A stretch of 61,381 nucleotides of DNA from assembly GCA_038326725.1 (NCBI GenBank), contig JBBQKI010000010.1:1-61381 (forward strand), written 5' to 3'. The DNA is from JBBQKI01 sp038326725 (GTDB taxonomy: Bacteria; Bacteroidota; Bacteroidia; Flavobacteriales; Flavobacteriaceae). The first letter of the stretch is position 1; each line of letters opens with the position of its first letter. Under the pieces are notes generated by a model that was not told the origin of the DNA, did no database searches, and saw only the letters and a list, made by a program, of their open reading frames with translations. The position numbers and the translations under genes are program-made. Below, in pieces: positions 1-7,325 of this stretch.

Positions 1-139
1 TACCGTTTGCAGTTCCTTTTTCAATCACATTCACAAAGGAAAGTGGGACGCCTGAGTCATCAGTTACTGTTCCGGAAACATTAACTTGCGAAAAAGTAAT
101 TCCGCAAATTAAAAATAGTAAAAGTGTAATTTTCTTCAT
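1..139 (-). CDS. N-terminus of a SusC/RagA-like or other CarboxypepD_reg outer-membrane protein (partial)
   Basis: Read on the minus strand from an ATG at 139, the frame stays open to the window edge and gives about 46 residues. It starts with a signal peptide (MKKITLLLFLICGITFSQ) and runs straight into VNVSGTVTDDSGVPLSFVNV. That is the opening strand pattern of the carboxypeptidase-regulatory-like domain found at the mature N-terminus of TonB-dependent receptors of the SusC type and of some other Bacteroidota outer-membrane proteins. The rest of the gene is outside the window, so the receptor class, its substrate and any SusD partner cannot be seen. The frame and signal peptide are clear; the family call rests on this short piece only. 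Confidence 0.6.
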   Translation of the reverse strand, partial: MKKITLLLFLICGITFSQVNVSGTVTDDSGVPLSFVNVIEKGTANG

Positions 140-286
140 TGTTTATTGTTTTTTATGTTAGTTATATGTTAAAGTTATGGTTTTAATTCATCCATTAATC
201 GATTTTACTTTCAATTTATAAACAAGCTTTGGTACATAACTTTCCAAATACAATAGCAAGATCATATTTCTGTACTTTTATAGGGA

Positions 287-1128
287 ATGAAGTTTATGCC
301 ATTCTGGTTGCATAATTTATTAATAGCACTTGGGGCTTATATACTCATAAGTGTATTGCTTTATTACTTACAAGATTATTTTTTATTCAAGCTTGAAAAG
401 TTTCCGAAGGATTTCAACTTTTATTATGAAAACTAGCAAGTTTCAGAATACATTATACCTATTCTTTTTCTGGAGATTATGAAGAAATCAATTTAAAAAC
501 TGAGGACGTTGCAAAGTTGAATGTACTTCACTTTAAGGTTGAAAACCCTAAAGGGGTAATGCTTTATTTCCACGGAAATGCGGGCGAGCTGTCGCGTTGG
601 GAAATTGCAGTCCAAGAATTTGTTGACCTATATTACGATGTTTTGGTAATGGATTTCAGAGCATACTGAAAAAGTAAAGTAAAACTCAGAAAAAAAACTC
701 TCTACAGCGACGCCCAATTTATGATTATTTGCTGATAAGGTATCCGGAACATGAAATTGTAGTTTACGGCAGATCACTGGGAATTACATTTGCTATTTAT
801 GTCGCTTCAAAAAACAATCCGTAGCAGTTATTTTTAGAAGCCCCGTTTACAGCCTTACGGAAGTTGCCAGCACCTGCTTCCCAATCTACCCAGTGGGTTT
901 GTTTCTGAAGTATAATTCCCCACAAGCAAGTATTTAGAAGAAGTAAAATCTCCGATAATAATTTTTCACGGCACCGACGATTTTGTGGTAGATTATGAGA
1001 ATTGCCTAAGGCTCTTAAAAATTAAAATAATGGGAAAACTGAGATTGGTGAAATTTTCTGGCGGTACCCCACAGTATCTTGGTTGATAGTGCGCTTTATG
1101 AAGAAATACTATTAAAAATGCTTTAAAC
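287..1128 (+). pseudogene. Decayed alpha/beta-hydrolase gene
   Basis: The remains of a roughly 270-residue serine hydrolase can be read by switching frames. An ATG at 287 opens MKFMPFWLHN and a membrane-anchor segment, but TAG at 434-436 ends this frame after 49 codons. Later pieces show LYFHGNAGELSRW (oxyanion-hole HG motif), VMDFRAY followed by an in-frame TGA at 667-669, the nucleophile elbow VYGRSLG, and IIFHGTDDFVV with the charge-relay Asp. These fall in at least two frames and are broken by several stops and shifts, so no functional product is expected. The order of motifs matches membrane-anchored Bem46/YqiA-like alpha/beta hydrolases. The many independent lesions argue for real decay rather than a single sequencing error. 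Confidence 0.75.
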
Positions 1129-1191
1129 TAAAATATCCGTCCCGAATTAAATCGAAACGGATATTCAAGGATTAATTGGGGAAATTAATGT

Positions 1192-1662
1192 TTAATCCTT
1201 TTTCAATTTAGCCATTCCTTTTGGCCTGTTTTCAAGGGCAGCCCTTCTAGCTTCCATATCTGCTTGCCGTTGTTGGGCCTTTGCTTCCAATTGTTGTTTT
1301 TTCATTTCGGCTTTTTGAAAAGCGGCTTGTTTGGAAGCTTCAAGTTCCATTTGTTGCCTTTTCATGTTATCAACACGTTTTTGATTGTTAGTTGCATCAA
1401 CGGAAACATCATCTTTCACTACTTCTACAGCAGAAGAAGATTTAGTTACCACCTTTGTAGCCTGATCTTCCTTTTGATTGCCTTCTACCTGGAGTACATT
1501 CATATCCGTCTCAGTACCTTGAACTATTTTAGTTTTTACATTAGTATCTTTTTCCACAACCCTCTGTGTAGTTGTAGTTTTGTTTACATCTGTGTTTACC
1601 TGAGCTAGTGCAACGTTTGTTCCAAATGCAATAACTGTAATTGTTAGAATTAACTTTTTCAT
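1192..1662 (-). CDS. Secreted coiled-coil protein of unknown function
   Basis: This 156-residue protein starts with a clear signal peptide (MKKLILTITVIAFGTNVALAQ) and should be exported to the periplasm. Residues about 22-95 are Thr/Val/Lys-rich and low in hydrophobic residues. Residues about 95-145 form a strongly charged helix rich in Gln, Lys, Ala and Glu (for example KKQQLEAKAQQRQADMEARR), which looks like a coiled coil. I do not recognise a named family. The gene stands alone, between the hydrolase pseudogene and divergent ychF. The low-complexity make-up makes homology hard to judge, but the signal peptide and the continuous frame support a real gene. Confidence 0.7.
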   Translation of the reverse strand: MKKLILTITVIAFGTNVALAQVNTDVNKTTTTQRVVEKDTNVKTKIVQGTETDMNVLQVEGNQKEDQATKVVTKSSSAVEVVKDDVSVDATNNQKRVDNMKRQQMELEASKQAAFQKAEMKKQQLEAKAQQRQADMEARRAALENRPKGMAKLKKD

Positions 1663-1795
1663 TTTATGGTATTTAAGGTTATTGGGTAAACTTACGCCCC
1701 TTATCGTTAAATTATTGCAAAATTATACAGAAAGTAATCACAAACTTTATTTTGAAAACGCTTACAATTTAAACAGTAAAACTTTTTCGAAGGTG

Positions 1796-1803
1796 TATAT
1801 TTG
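1796..1803 (+). promoter_or_regulatory. -7 box of the ychF promoter
   Basis: TATATTTG matches the Bacteroidota primary-sigma -7 consensus TAnnTTTG and ends 19 bases before the ychF ATG. No TTG is seen at the expected -33 distance. Confidence 0.6.
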
Positions 1804-1822
1804 CACCCTGAAAAATTAGAAA

Positions 1823-2917
1823 ATGAAAGCAGGAATCGTAGGGTTGCCAAATGTTGGAAAATCAACGTTGTTCAATTGTTTGTCCAATGCCAAGGCGCAA
1901 AGCGCCAATTTTCCTTTCTGTACTATCGAGCCAAATATTGGCGTGGTAAACGTGCCGGATCAAAGATTGTTGAAGTTGGAAGAATTGGTAAAACCAGAAC
2001 GTGTAATGCCCGCCACAGTTGAAATTGTTGATATTGCAGGTTTAGTGAAAGGCGCAAGTAAAGGTGAAGGTTTGGGAAACCAGTTTCTGAGCAACATCCG
2101 GGAAACCGATGCTATACTTCACGTTTTACGCTGTTTCGACAATGACAATATCGTGCATGTGGACGGTAGCGTAAACCCCATACGCGACAAGGAAACTATA
2201 GATATTGAATTACAATTGAAAGACTTGGAGACCACCGATAAAAAACTTGAAAAAGTAAAACGCGCGGCCAAGATCGGCAATAAAGAAGCCCAAAAAGAAG
2301 AAACCGCGTTGCTGAAAGTAAAAAAAGGTCTCGAAGCTGGAATTTCCATCCGCGCCATAGAGCTAACCCAAGCCGAACGTGAAGAATTTATTATTCCATT
2401 GCAGTTCATTACCGATAAGCCAGTGATGTACGTTTGTAATGTTGATGAAGGTTCTGCAGTAAACGGAAACGAATATGTAAAAAAAGTAAGGGAAGCCGTT
2501 GCGGGAGAAAATGCGGAAGTCTTGGTATTGGCCGTTGGCACCGAAGCTGATATTACCGAACTTGAAACTTTCGAAGAACGCCAAATGTTTTTGGAAGATC
2601 TTGGTTTGGATGAAGCAGGGGCCGCAAAACTGATTAGATCTGCGTATAAACTTTTAAATCTGCAGACCTATTTTACCGCTGGGGTAAAGGAAGTGCGGGC
2701 TTGGACAGTTCCCGTGGGGGCTACCGCGCCACAGGCAGCGGGGGTTATCCATACTGATTTTGAAAAAGGGTTTATCCGTGCAGAGGTAATTAAATATGAA
2801 GATTTTGTTCACTACGGCAGCGAGGCAAAAGTAAAGGAATCAGGAAAAATGGGAGTGGAAGGGAAGGAATACATCGTGAAAGATGGCGATGTCATGCACT
2901 TCCGGTTTAATGTTTAA
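1823..2917 (+). CDS. ychF: Redox-regulated ribosome-binding ATPase YchF/Ola1
   Basis: This 364-residue protein has the size of E. coli YchF (363). It carries the OBG-family P-loop GLPNVGKST at residues 7-15 and the switch segment DIAGLVKGASKGEGLGNQFL, followed by a helical insert. The C-terminal TGS domain ends in YEDFVHYGSEAKVKESGK and VKDGDVMHFRFNV. YchF proteins hydrolyse ATP in preference to GTP and bind ribosomes in stress control; this is family knowledge. The ATG at 1823 is chosen because the -7 box lies 19 bases upstream and because the P-loop then sits at the usual distance from the N-terminus. The gene is monocistronic, with a strong terminator just after the stop. Confidence 0.96.
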   Translation: MKAGIVGLPNVGKSTLFNCLSNAKAQSANFPFCTIEPNIGVVNVPDQRLLKLEELVKPERVMPATVEIVDIAGLVKGASKGEGLGNQFLSNIRETDAILHVLRCFDNDNIVHVDGSVNPIRDKETIDIELQLKDLETTDKKLEKVKRAAKIGNKEAQKEETALLKVKKGLEAGISIRAIELTQAEREEFIIPLQFITDKPVMYVCNVDEGSAVNGNEYVKKVREAVAGENAEVLVLAVGTEADITELETFEERQMFLEDLGLDEAGAAKLIRSAYKLLNLQTYFTAGVKEVRAWTVPVGATAPQAAGVIHTDFEKGFIRAEVIKYEDFVHYGSEAKVKESGKMGVEGKEYIVKDGDVMHFRFNV

Positions 2918-2922
2918 AAAAA

Positions 2923-2944
2923 AATCCCGCGAAGTAGCGGGATT
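2923..2944 (+). terminator. Rho-independent terminator after ychF
   Basis: An 8-bp stem, AATCCCGC with GCGGGATT and a 6-base loop, has A residues before it and TTTT after it. It begins 5 bases after the ychF stop. PAP2 converges on it from the other side, so it may work in both directions. Confidence 0.85.
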
Positions 2945-2967
2945 TTTTCCTTAAATAATATTTGTGT

Positions 2968-3900
2968 TTAAAAGGTGTACCTAAATGCCATTCCATTATA
3001 CTCATCTCCCATAATAGTCCGACCACCACTGGGATAAATATCAATATTCTCATTTTTCTTTTTGTGCAGTTCGGGAGTAAAGTATCCCACGGTAGCTCCC
3101 ATTAAATAGCCCAACGCAACATCTGTCAAGAAATGCTGCCCAGCCTCTATCCTTAAATACGCAACACTGGCTGGCACAAGTGCCGCTGCCGTCCAAACAA
3201 AAACTTTCCCTTCAGCATCGGGGTTGAAATCGCTGTAAATTTTTGCGGCAAAAAATGTAGCCGAAGCCGAAGCAGCAATATGTCCGCCATAAAAAGAGCG
3301 TTGGCCATTATTCTTTAATCGTCTATCCAATGAGGTTTCACCACTATCATCATAAACATAAGGGCGCGATTTATCCACCAACCCCGCTGAAAGCGAGTAA
3401 AATGCGGCCGTGGTTGCAATGGATTCAAGATAAAGACCCAAAACTTGTCCCGTATGGTTGTTTATTTCATCATCAAAAAGCATGATAAAAGGGGTCAAGA
3501 AGGAAAATGCAAATGGAATATCGCTGAGTTCGCTGGCGGTTTCGTTATGGTTCCCGGCGGCCCAACGGTCAATACCAATAATATCTTCTGCCTCGGACAT
3601 TATTTTGGCGAGTTCTTCTTCCGTGATATCATCTTTGGTTTGAATAAAATATAAACCCAGCGCACTTCCACCAAGTGCCGTTCCGGTCCAAATACCATCC
3701 ACCAACCAGTTCCATTCATAGGGCGAACCGTTTTGTTGAACTGAATTGTATGAGGAATTTTTTAATGGAGAAGTTTCAGTTTCCAAATCAACAAGCGATA
3801 ATTCCTGATTATCAGCAATTACAAGGTTTGAAAATTGATTTTGACCCATGGCAACTATTGATGCCAAAAGGAGTGCAGAGATTAGGGGAATTTTTTTCAT
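2968..3900 (-). CDS. PAP2-superfamily phosphatase, exported or membrane-associated
   Basis: The protein has 310 residues and a signal peptide (MKKIPLISALLLASIVAMGQ). The three PAP2 phosphatase motifs are present in order: KSRP at 177-180, SFYGGH at 202-207 in place of the usual PSGH, and R250 followed by H256 and D260 in RIEAGQHFLTDVALG. Family members dephosphorylate lipids such as phosphatidic acid, undecaprenyl pyrophosphate or lipid A, and use the two histidines. The substrate here is unknown. PSGH being replaced by YGGH is common in outer-membrane or periplasmic PAP2 proteins of this phylum. A TACATTTG box (3905-3912, minus strand) lies only 4 bases before the ATG, so if used the transcript would be almost leaderless. 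Confidence 0.85.
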   Translation of the reverse strand: MKKIPLISALLLASIVAMGQNQFSNLVIADNQELSLVDLETETSPLKNSSYNSVQQNGSPYEWNWLVDGIWTGTALGGSALGLYFIQTKDDITEEELAKIMSEAEDIIGIDRWAAGNHNETASELSDIPFAFSFLTPFIMLFDDEINNHTGQVLGLYLESIATTAAFYSLSAGLVDKSRPYVYDDSGETSLDRRLKNNGQRSFYGGHIAASASATFFAAKIYSDFNPDAEGKVFVWTAAALVPASVAYLRIEAGQHFLTDVALGYLMGATVGYFTPELHKKKNENIDIYPSGGRTIMGDEYNGMAFRYTF

Positions 3901-3973
3901 GTTTCAAATGTATGTTTTTGAAATATTTCAGATTTATAATTTAACGTTTCGTTAATGTAATTTTTACAAAAAC

Positions 3974-4264
3974 TTATTCATATAAATTCAACCTACCTCG
4001 AAGTATGCTTACTTCTTTTTCCATTTCCAGAAGGCGTTTTAGCAAATTGTTAAGCGCATCCAAACCCTCCATATTTATTCCAAGTTCGGTGTGCAAACGG
4101 AACATCCGTTCAATTTTTGTAATGTCCGAGGGATTCATAAAATAATCATTTTCTTTCTCTTCAAAAGTCACAAGCCCATATTCATGAAGGGTTTTCATAA
4201 AGCCTTCCTCAATTTGAGTGTGGCTACAATAGGTTTTTACAAGTATAAATTTTTCTTTCGCCAT
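3974..4264 (-). CDS. cbpM: CbpM-like modulator of the DnaJ-type co-chaperone
   Basis: The 96-residue protein has a MerR-like helical fold with a predicted C-terminal helix (LNNLLKRLLEMEKEVSILRGRLNLYE). It starts 3 bases after the stop of the upstream cbpA-like gene, so the two are surely co-transcribed and probably translationally coupled. In proteobacteria CbpM binds the J domain of CbpA and blocks its stimulation of DnaK; the same pairing here supports the name. Sequence likeness to E. coli CbpM is weak by eye, so the call leans on gene order, size and the helical pattern. Confidence 0.75.
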   Translation of the reverse strand: MAKEKFILVKTYCSHTQIEEGFMKTLHEYGLVTFEEKENDYFMNPSDITKIERMFRLHTELGINMEGLDALNNLLKRLLEMEKEVSILRGRLNLYE

Positions 4265-4267
4265 GGC

Positions 4268-5164
4268 TTATCTCATTTTTGAAAGTTGGGTAAAAAGTTC
4301 TTTTTCTTTTTCCGAAAGGTTTTTGGGAAGTTCGATTTTATAGGTAACGATTAAATCGCCAAACTGGTTTTCCTTTTTGTATTTTGGCAAGCCTTTTCCT
4401 TTCAGCTTCACTTTGGTGTCATTCTGCGTTTCCGGTTTTACGTTCAGTTTTACTTTTCCGTCCAAGGTTTCCACTGTAATTTCGCCGCCCAAAAGCGCCG
4501 TGTACAAATCAATTTTTTCGGTTATGAAAAGATCGGTTTCCATTCTTTTAAAGCGGGTGTTGTTAAAAATATTGAAAGTAATATACAAATCGCCTTTTGG
4601 TCCACCATTACTGCCTTCGCCGCCGTAGCCTTTTATTTTCAGAACTTGTCCGTCCTCGACCCCCGCTGGTATGGTAACCCTGATTTTTTTATTTCCAAGA
4701 CTAATCATTTGCTTTTCGGCTTTTAAAATATCCGTAAGGTTTAACTGTAAAGTAGCATTTATGTCCTGCCCTTTAAACTGAGGTGAAGCTCTTCTTTGGC
4801 CACTAAAACCGCCCCCGCCGAACATTGATTCAAAAAAATCTGAAAACTGGCTTTCATCAAATCCTTGACCGGTGGAATAACTTTGCCTTCCACCAAAACC
4901 GCCACTTTGCTGTTGTTGGTTGGCTTGATAAGCACCTGCTTGTTTCCAATCTTTTCCGTATTGATCGTATTTTTTCCGTTTTTCCGGATCAATCAATACT
5001 TCATTGGCTTCATTTATTTGTTGAAATTTCTGCTGAGCCTTCGGATCGTTTGGATTTAGGTCCGGATGGAATTTACGGGCGAGTTTTCGATAGGCTTTTT
5101 TTATTTCAGCCTCGGAAGCATTTTTGGACAATTCCAAAACCTTGTAATAATCTATAAAATCCAT
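4268..5164 (-). CDS. cbpA: DnaJ-family co-chaperone of the CbpA type
   Basis: The protein has 298 residues. An N-terminal J domain (about 1-70) carries the HPD motif at residues 33-35. It is followed by a Gly/Phe/Gln-rich linker (QQQQSGGFGG, FGGGGFSGQ) and the two substrate-binding beta domains of the DnaJ C-terminal fold, with VTIPAGVEDGQVLKIKGYG. The cysteine zinc-finger repeats of true DnaJ are absent, which makes it a class B protein. It should stimulate the DnaK ATPase and deliver unfolded clients. It forms a two-gene operon with the downstream modulator cbpM. The start is the first Met of the J domain; nothing upstream in frame would extend it sensibly. Confidence 0.9.
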   Translation of the reverse strand: MDFIDYYKVLELSKNASEAEIKKAYRKLARKFHPDLNPNDPKAQQKFQQINEANEVLIDPEKRKKYDQYGKDWKQAGAYQANQQQQSGGFGGRQSYSTGQGFDESQFSDFFESMFGGGGFSGQRRASPQFKGQDINATLQLNLTDILKAEKQMISLGNKKIRVTIPAGVEDGQVLKIKGYGGEGSNGGPKGDLYITFNIFNNTRFKRMETDLFITEKIDLYTALLGGEITVETLDGKVKLNVKPETQNDTKVKLKGKGLPKYKKENQFGDLIVTYKIELPKNLSEKEKELFTQLSKMR

Positions 5165-5377
5165 TTTTTCTTAATCTTTATTGAAAGTATAAAAACAATA
5201 GCAACATGTCCTTCCTATTCTTTATCTTTTATAAAAATATTAATATTTGAATTTGTTTTTGATTCAATGTAAAAGGAATATTACTAACAAATCAACATTT
5301 TTTATTGTTAATTACTTTCCTTTTTTTAGGTTTAAAAAACAGCCGTATACCTCTATATTAGCGGGGAAACACAATTT

Positions 5378-7228
5378 ATGGCAGATACCCAATATACCGA
5401 GGATAACATTCGTTCGCTTGACTGGAAAGAGCATATCCGCATGCGTCCCGGAATGTACATCGGGAAACTGGGCGATGGCTCTTCGCCCGACGACGGAATT
5501 TATATTCTTTTAAAGGAAATCATTGACAACTGCATCGATGAATACGTAATGGGCGCAGGCAAAAGCATCGAAATCCGCATTAAGGACAAAGAAGTAAAAG
5601 TCCGCGATTTTGGCCGTGGAATTCCTTTGGGGAAAGTGGTGGACGTGGTTTCCAAAATGAATACCGGCGGTAAGTATGATTCGCGTGCTTTTAAGAAAAC
5701 CGTGGGCTTGAATGGGGTTGGAACCAAAGCGGTGAATGCGCTTTCGTCATATTTTCGGGTGGAATCAATTCGCGATAGCCAACTTAAAACTGCCGAATTT
5801 TCAACGGGCGAGCTAACCAAAGAATATGCGATCGAAGAAACCACAAAGCGCAAAGGCACCAAAGTAATCTTCACCCCGGACGAAGCAATTTTCAAAAACT
5901 ACAAGTTCCGGACGGAATATGTTGAAAAAATGCTGAAAAACTATGTCTATCTCAACACTGGGCTAACGATAGATTTTAACGGCGAAAAATTTTATTCCGA
6001 AAATGGGCTGAAAGACCTTTTGGAGGAAACCATCAGCGAAGAGGATATGCAATACCCTATTATCCATTTGAAAGGGGAAGATATCGAGATCGCTATAACG
6101 CACAGCAAAACACAGTACAGCGAGGAATACCACAGTTTTGTTAACGGTCAAAATACTTCACAGGGTGGGACCCACCTGTCGGCATTCCGCGAAAGCGTTG
6201 TAAAAACTATTCGGGAGTATTTCAATAAAAATTATGAAGCCAGCGATGTGCGAAAATCCATCGTTTCGGCCATTAGCATAAAAGTGATGGAGCCTGTTTT
6301 TGAAAGCCAGACCAAAACCAAGTTGGGCTCAACGGATATGGGCGGAAATCTGCCCACAGTGCGAACCTTCATCAACGATTTCATTAAAACCCAGCTCGAC
6401 AATTTTTTACATAAAAACCCTTTAATTGCTGAACAGATTCAGCGTAAAATAGTGCAAGCGGAAAGGGAACGAAAAGAATTGAGCGGCATCCGCAAACTGG
6501 CGCGAGACCGTGCGAAAAAAGCTAACCTTCACAACAAAAAACTGCGCGATTGCCGGGTGCATTTGGGCGATATAAAAAACGAACGGAATTTGGAATCAAC
6601 CTTGTTCATTACAGAGGGAGATTCGGCCAGCGGGAGCATCACTAAAAGCCGGGACGTGAACACCCAAGCCGTTTTTTCGCTTCGAGGGAAACCGTTGAAT
6701 ACCTACGGAATGACCAAAAAAATAGTTTACGAAAACGAGGAATTCAACTTATTGCAGGCCGCATTGGATATAGAGGATTCTTTGGAAGCGCTGCGCTACA
6801 ACAACATCGTGATAGCCACCGATGCCGATGTGGACGGGATGCACATTCGGTTGCTGCTCATCACGTTTTTCCTTCAGTTTTTCCCGGAATTGATAAAGGA
6901 AGGGCATTTGTACATTTTGCAAACGCCGCTTTTTAGGGTTCGAAATAAAAAGGAAACCATTTATTGCTATTCGGACGAAGAGCGGTACACAGCCATTGAA
7001 AAATTAAAACCGAAACCCGAAATAACCAGGTTTAAAGGTTTGGGTGAAATTTCACCCGATGAGTTTGTGCATTTTATTGGCAACGACATTCGTTTGGATC
7101 CGGTGATGCTTGACAAAACTGTAAGTATTGAAGAATTGCTTTCTTTTTATATGGGAAAAAACACCCCGGACCGGCAGGAATTTATTATTGATAATTTGAA
7201 GGTTGAACTTGATAGGGTGGAAGAGTAG
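5378..7228 (+). CDS. parE: DNA topoisomerase IV subunit B (ParE)
   Basis: The protein has 616 residues. The GHKL ATPase site is visible as E47-x3-N51 in LLKEIIDNCIDEYVMG, with GVGTKAVNALS as the ATP lid and QGGTH beyond it. The Toprim metal site is E413GD in ITEGDSASGS together with D482-A-D484 in ATDADVDGMH. The C-terminal PEITRFKGLGEISPDEF motif is typical of the family. It pairs with the parC gene 97 bases downstream, which separates it from GyrB. The enzyme decatenates daughter chromosomes with ParC. The ATG at 5378 puts the ATPase motifs at usual positions. Confidence 0.93.
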   Translation: MADTQYTEDNIRSLDWKEHIRMRPGMYIGKLGDGSSPDDGIYILLKEIIDNCIDEYVMGAGKSIEIRIKDKEVKVRDFGRGIPLGKVVDVVSKMNTGGKYDSRAFKKTVGLNGVGTKAVNALSSYFRVESIRDSQLKTAEFSTGELTKEYAIEETTKRKGTKVIFTPDEAIFKNYKFRTEYVEKMLKNYVYLNTGLTIDFNGEKFYSENGLKDLLEETISEEDMQYPIIHLKGEDIEIAITHSKTQYSEEYHSFVNGQNTSQGGTHLSAFRESVVKTIREYFNKNYEASDVRKSIVSAISIKVMEPVFESQTKTKLGSTDMGGNLPTVRTFINDFIKTQLDNFLHKNPLIAEQIQRKIVQAERERKELSGIRKLARDRAKKANLHNKKLRDCRVHLGDIKNERNLESTLFITEGDSASGSITKSRDVNTQAVFSLRGKPLNTYGMTKKIVYENEEFNLLQAALDIEDSLEALRYNNIVIATDADVDGMHIRLLLITFFLQFFPELIKEGHLYILQTPLFRVRNKKETIYCYSDEERYTAIEKLKPKPEITRFKGLGEISPDEFVHFIGNDIRLDPVMLDKTVSIEELLSFYMGKNTPDRQEFIIDNLKVELDRVEE

Positions 7229-7301
7229 TATTTACGATTAATTTGAGAAGAGAGAAGAAAAGAGTAAAATATAACCGATAATTGACGAATAATCAAAAAG
7301 A

Positions 7302-7319
7302 TTCCCGCCTTCGCGGGAA
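7302..7319 (+). repeat. Perfect 7-bp hairpin directly upstream of parC
   Basis: TTCCCGC and GCGGGAA flank a CTTC tetraloop, 6 bases before the parC ATG, in the place a ribosome-binding site would occupy. There is no T-run after it, so it does not look like a terminator. It may be a dispersed palindromic repeat or a translational control hairpin. Confidence 0.7.
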
Positions 7320-7325
7320 ATAAAT

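Noticed and set aside
4825..5157. A 110-codon plus-strand frame inside cbpA
   Set aside because: It is a shadow of the strongly supported minus-strand DnaJ-family gene and has no family likeness.
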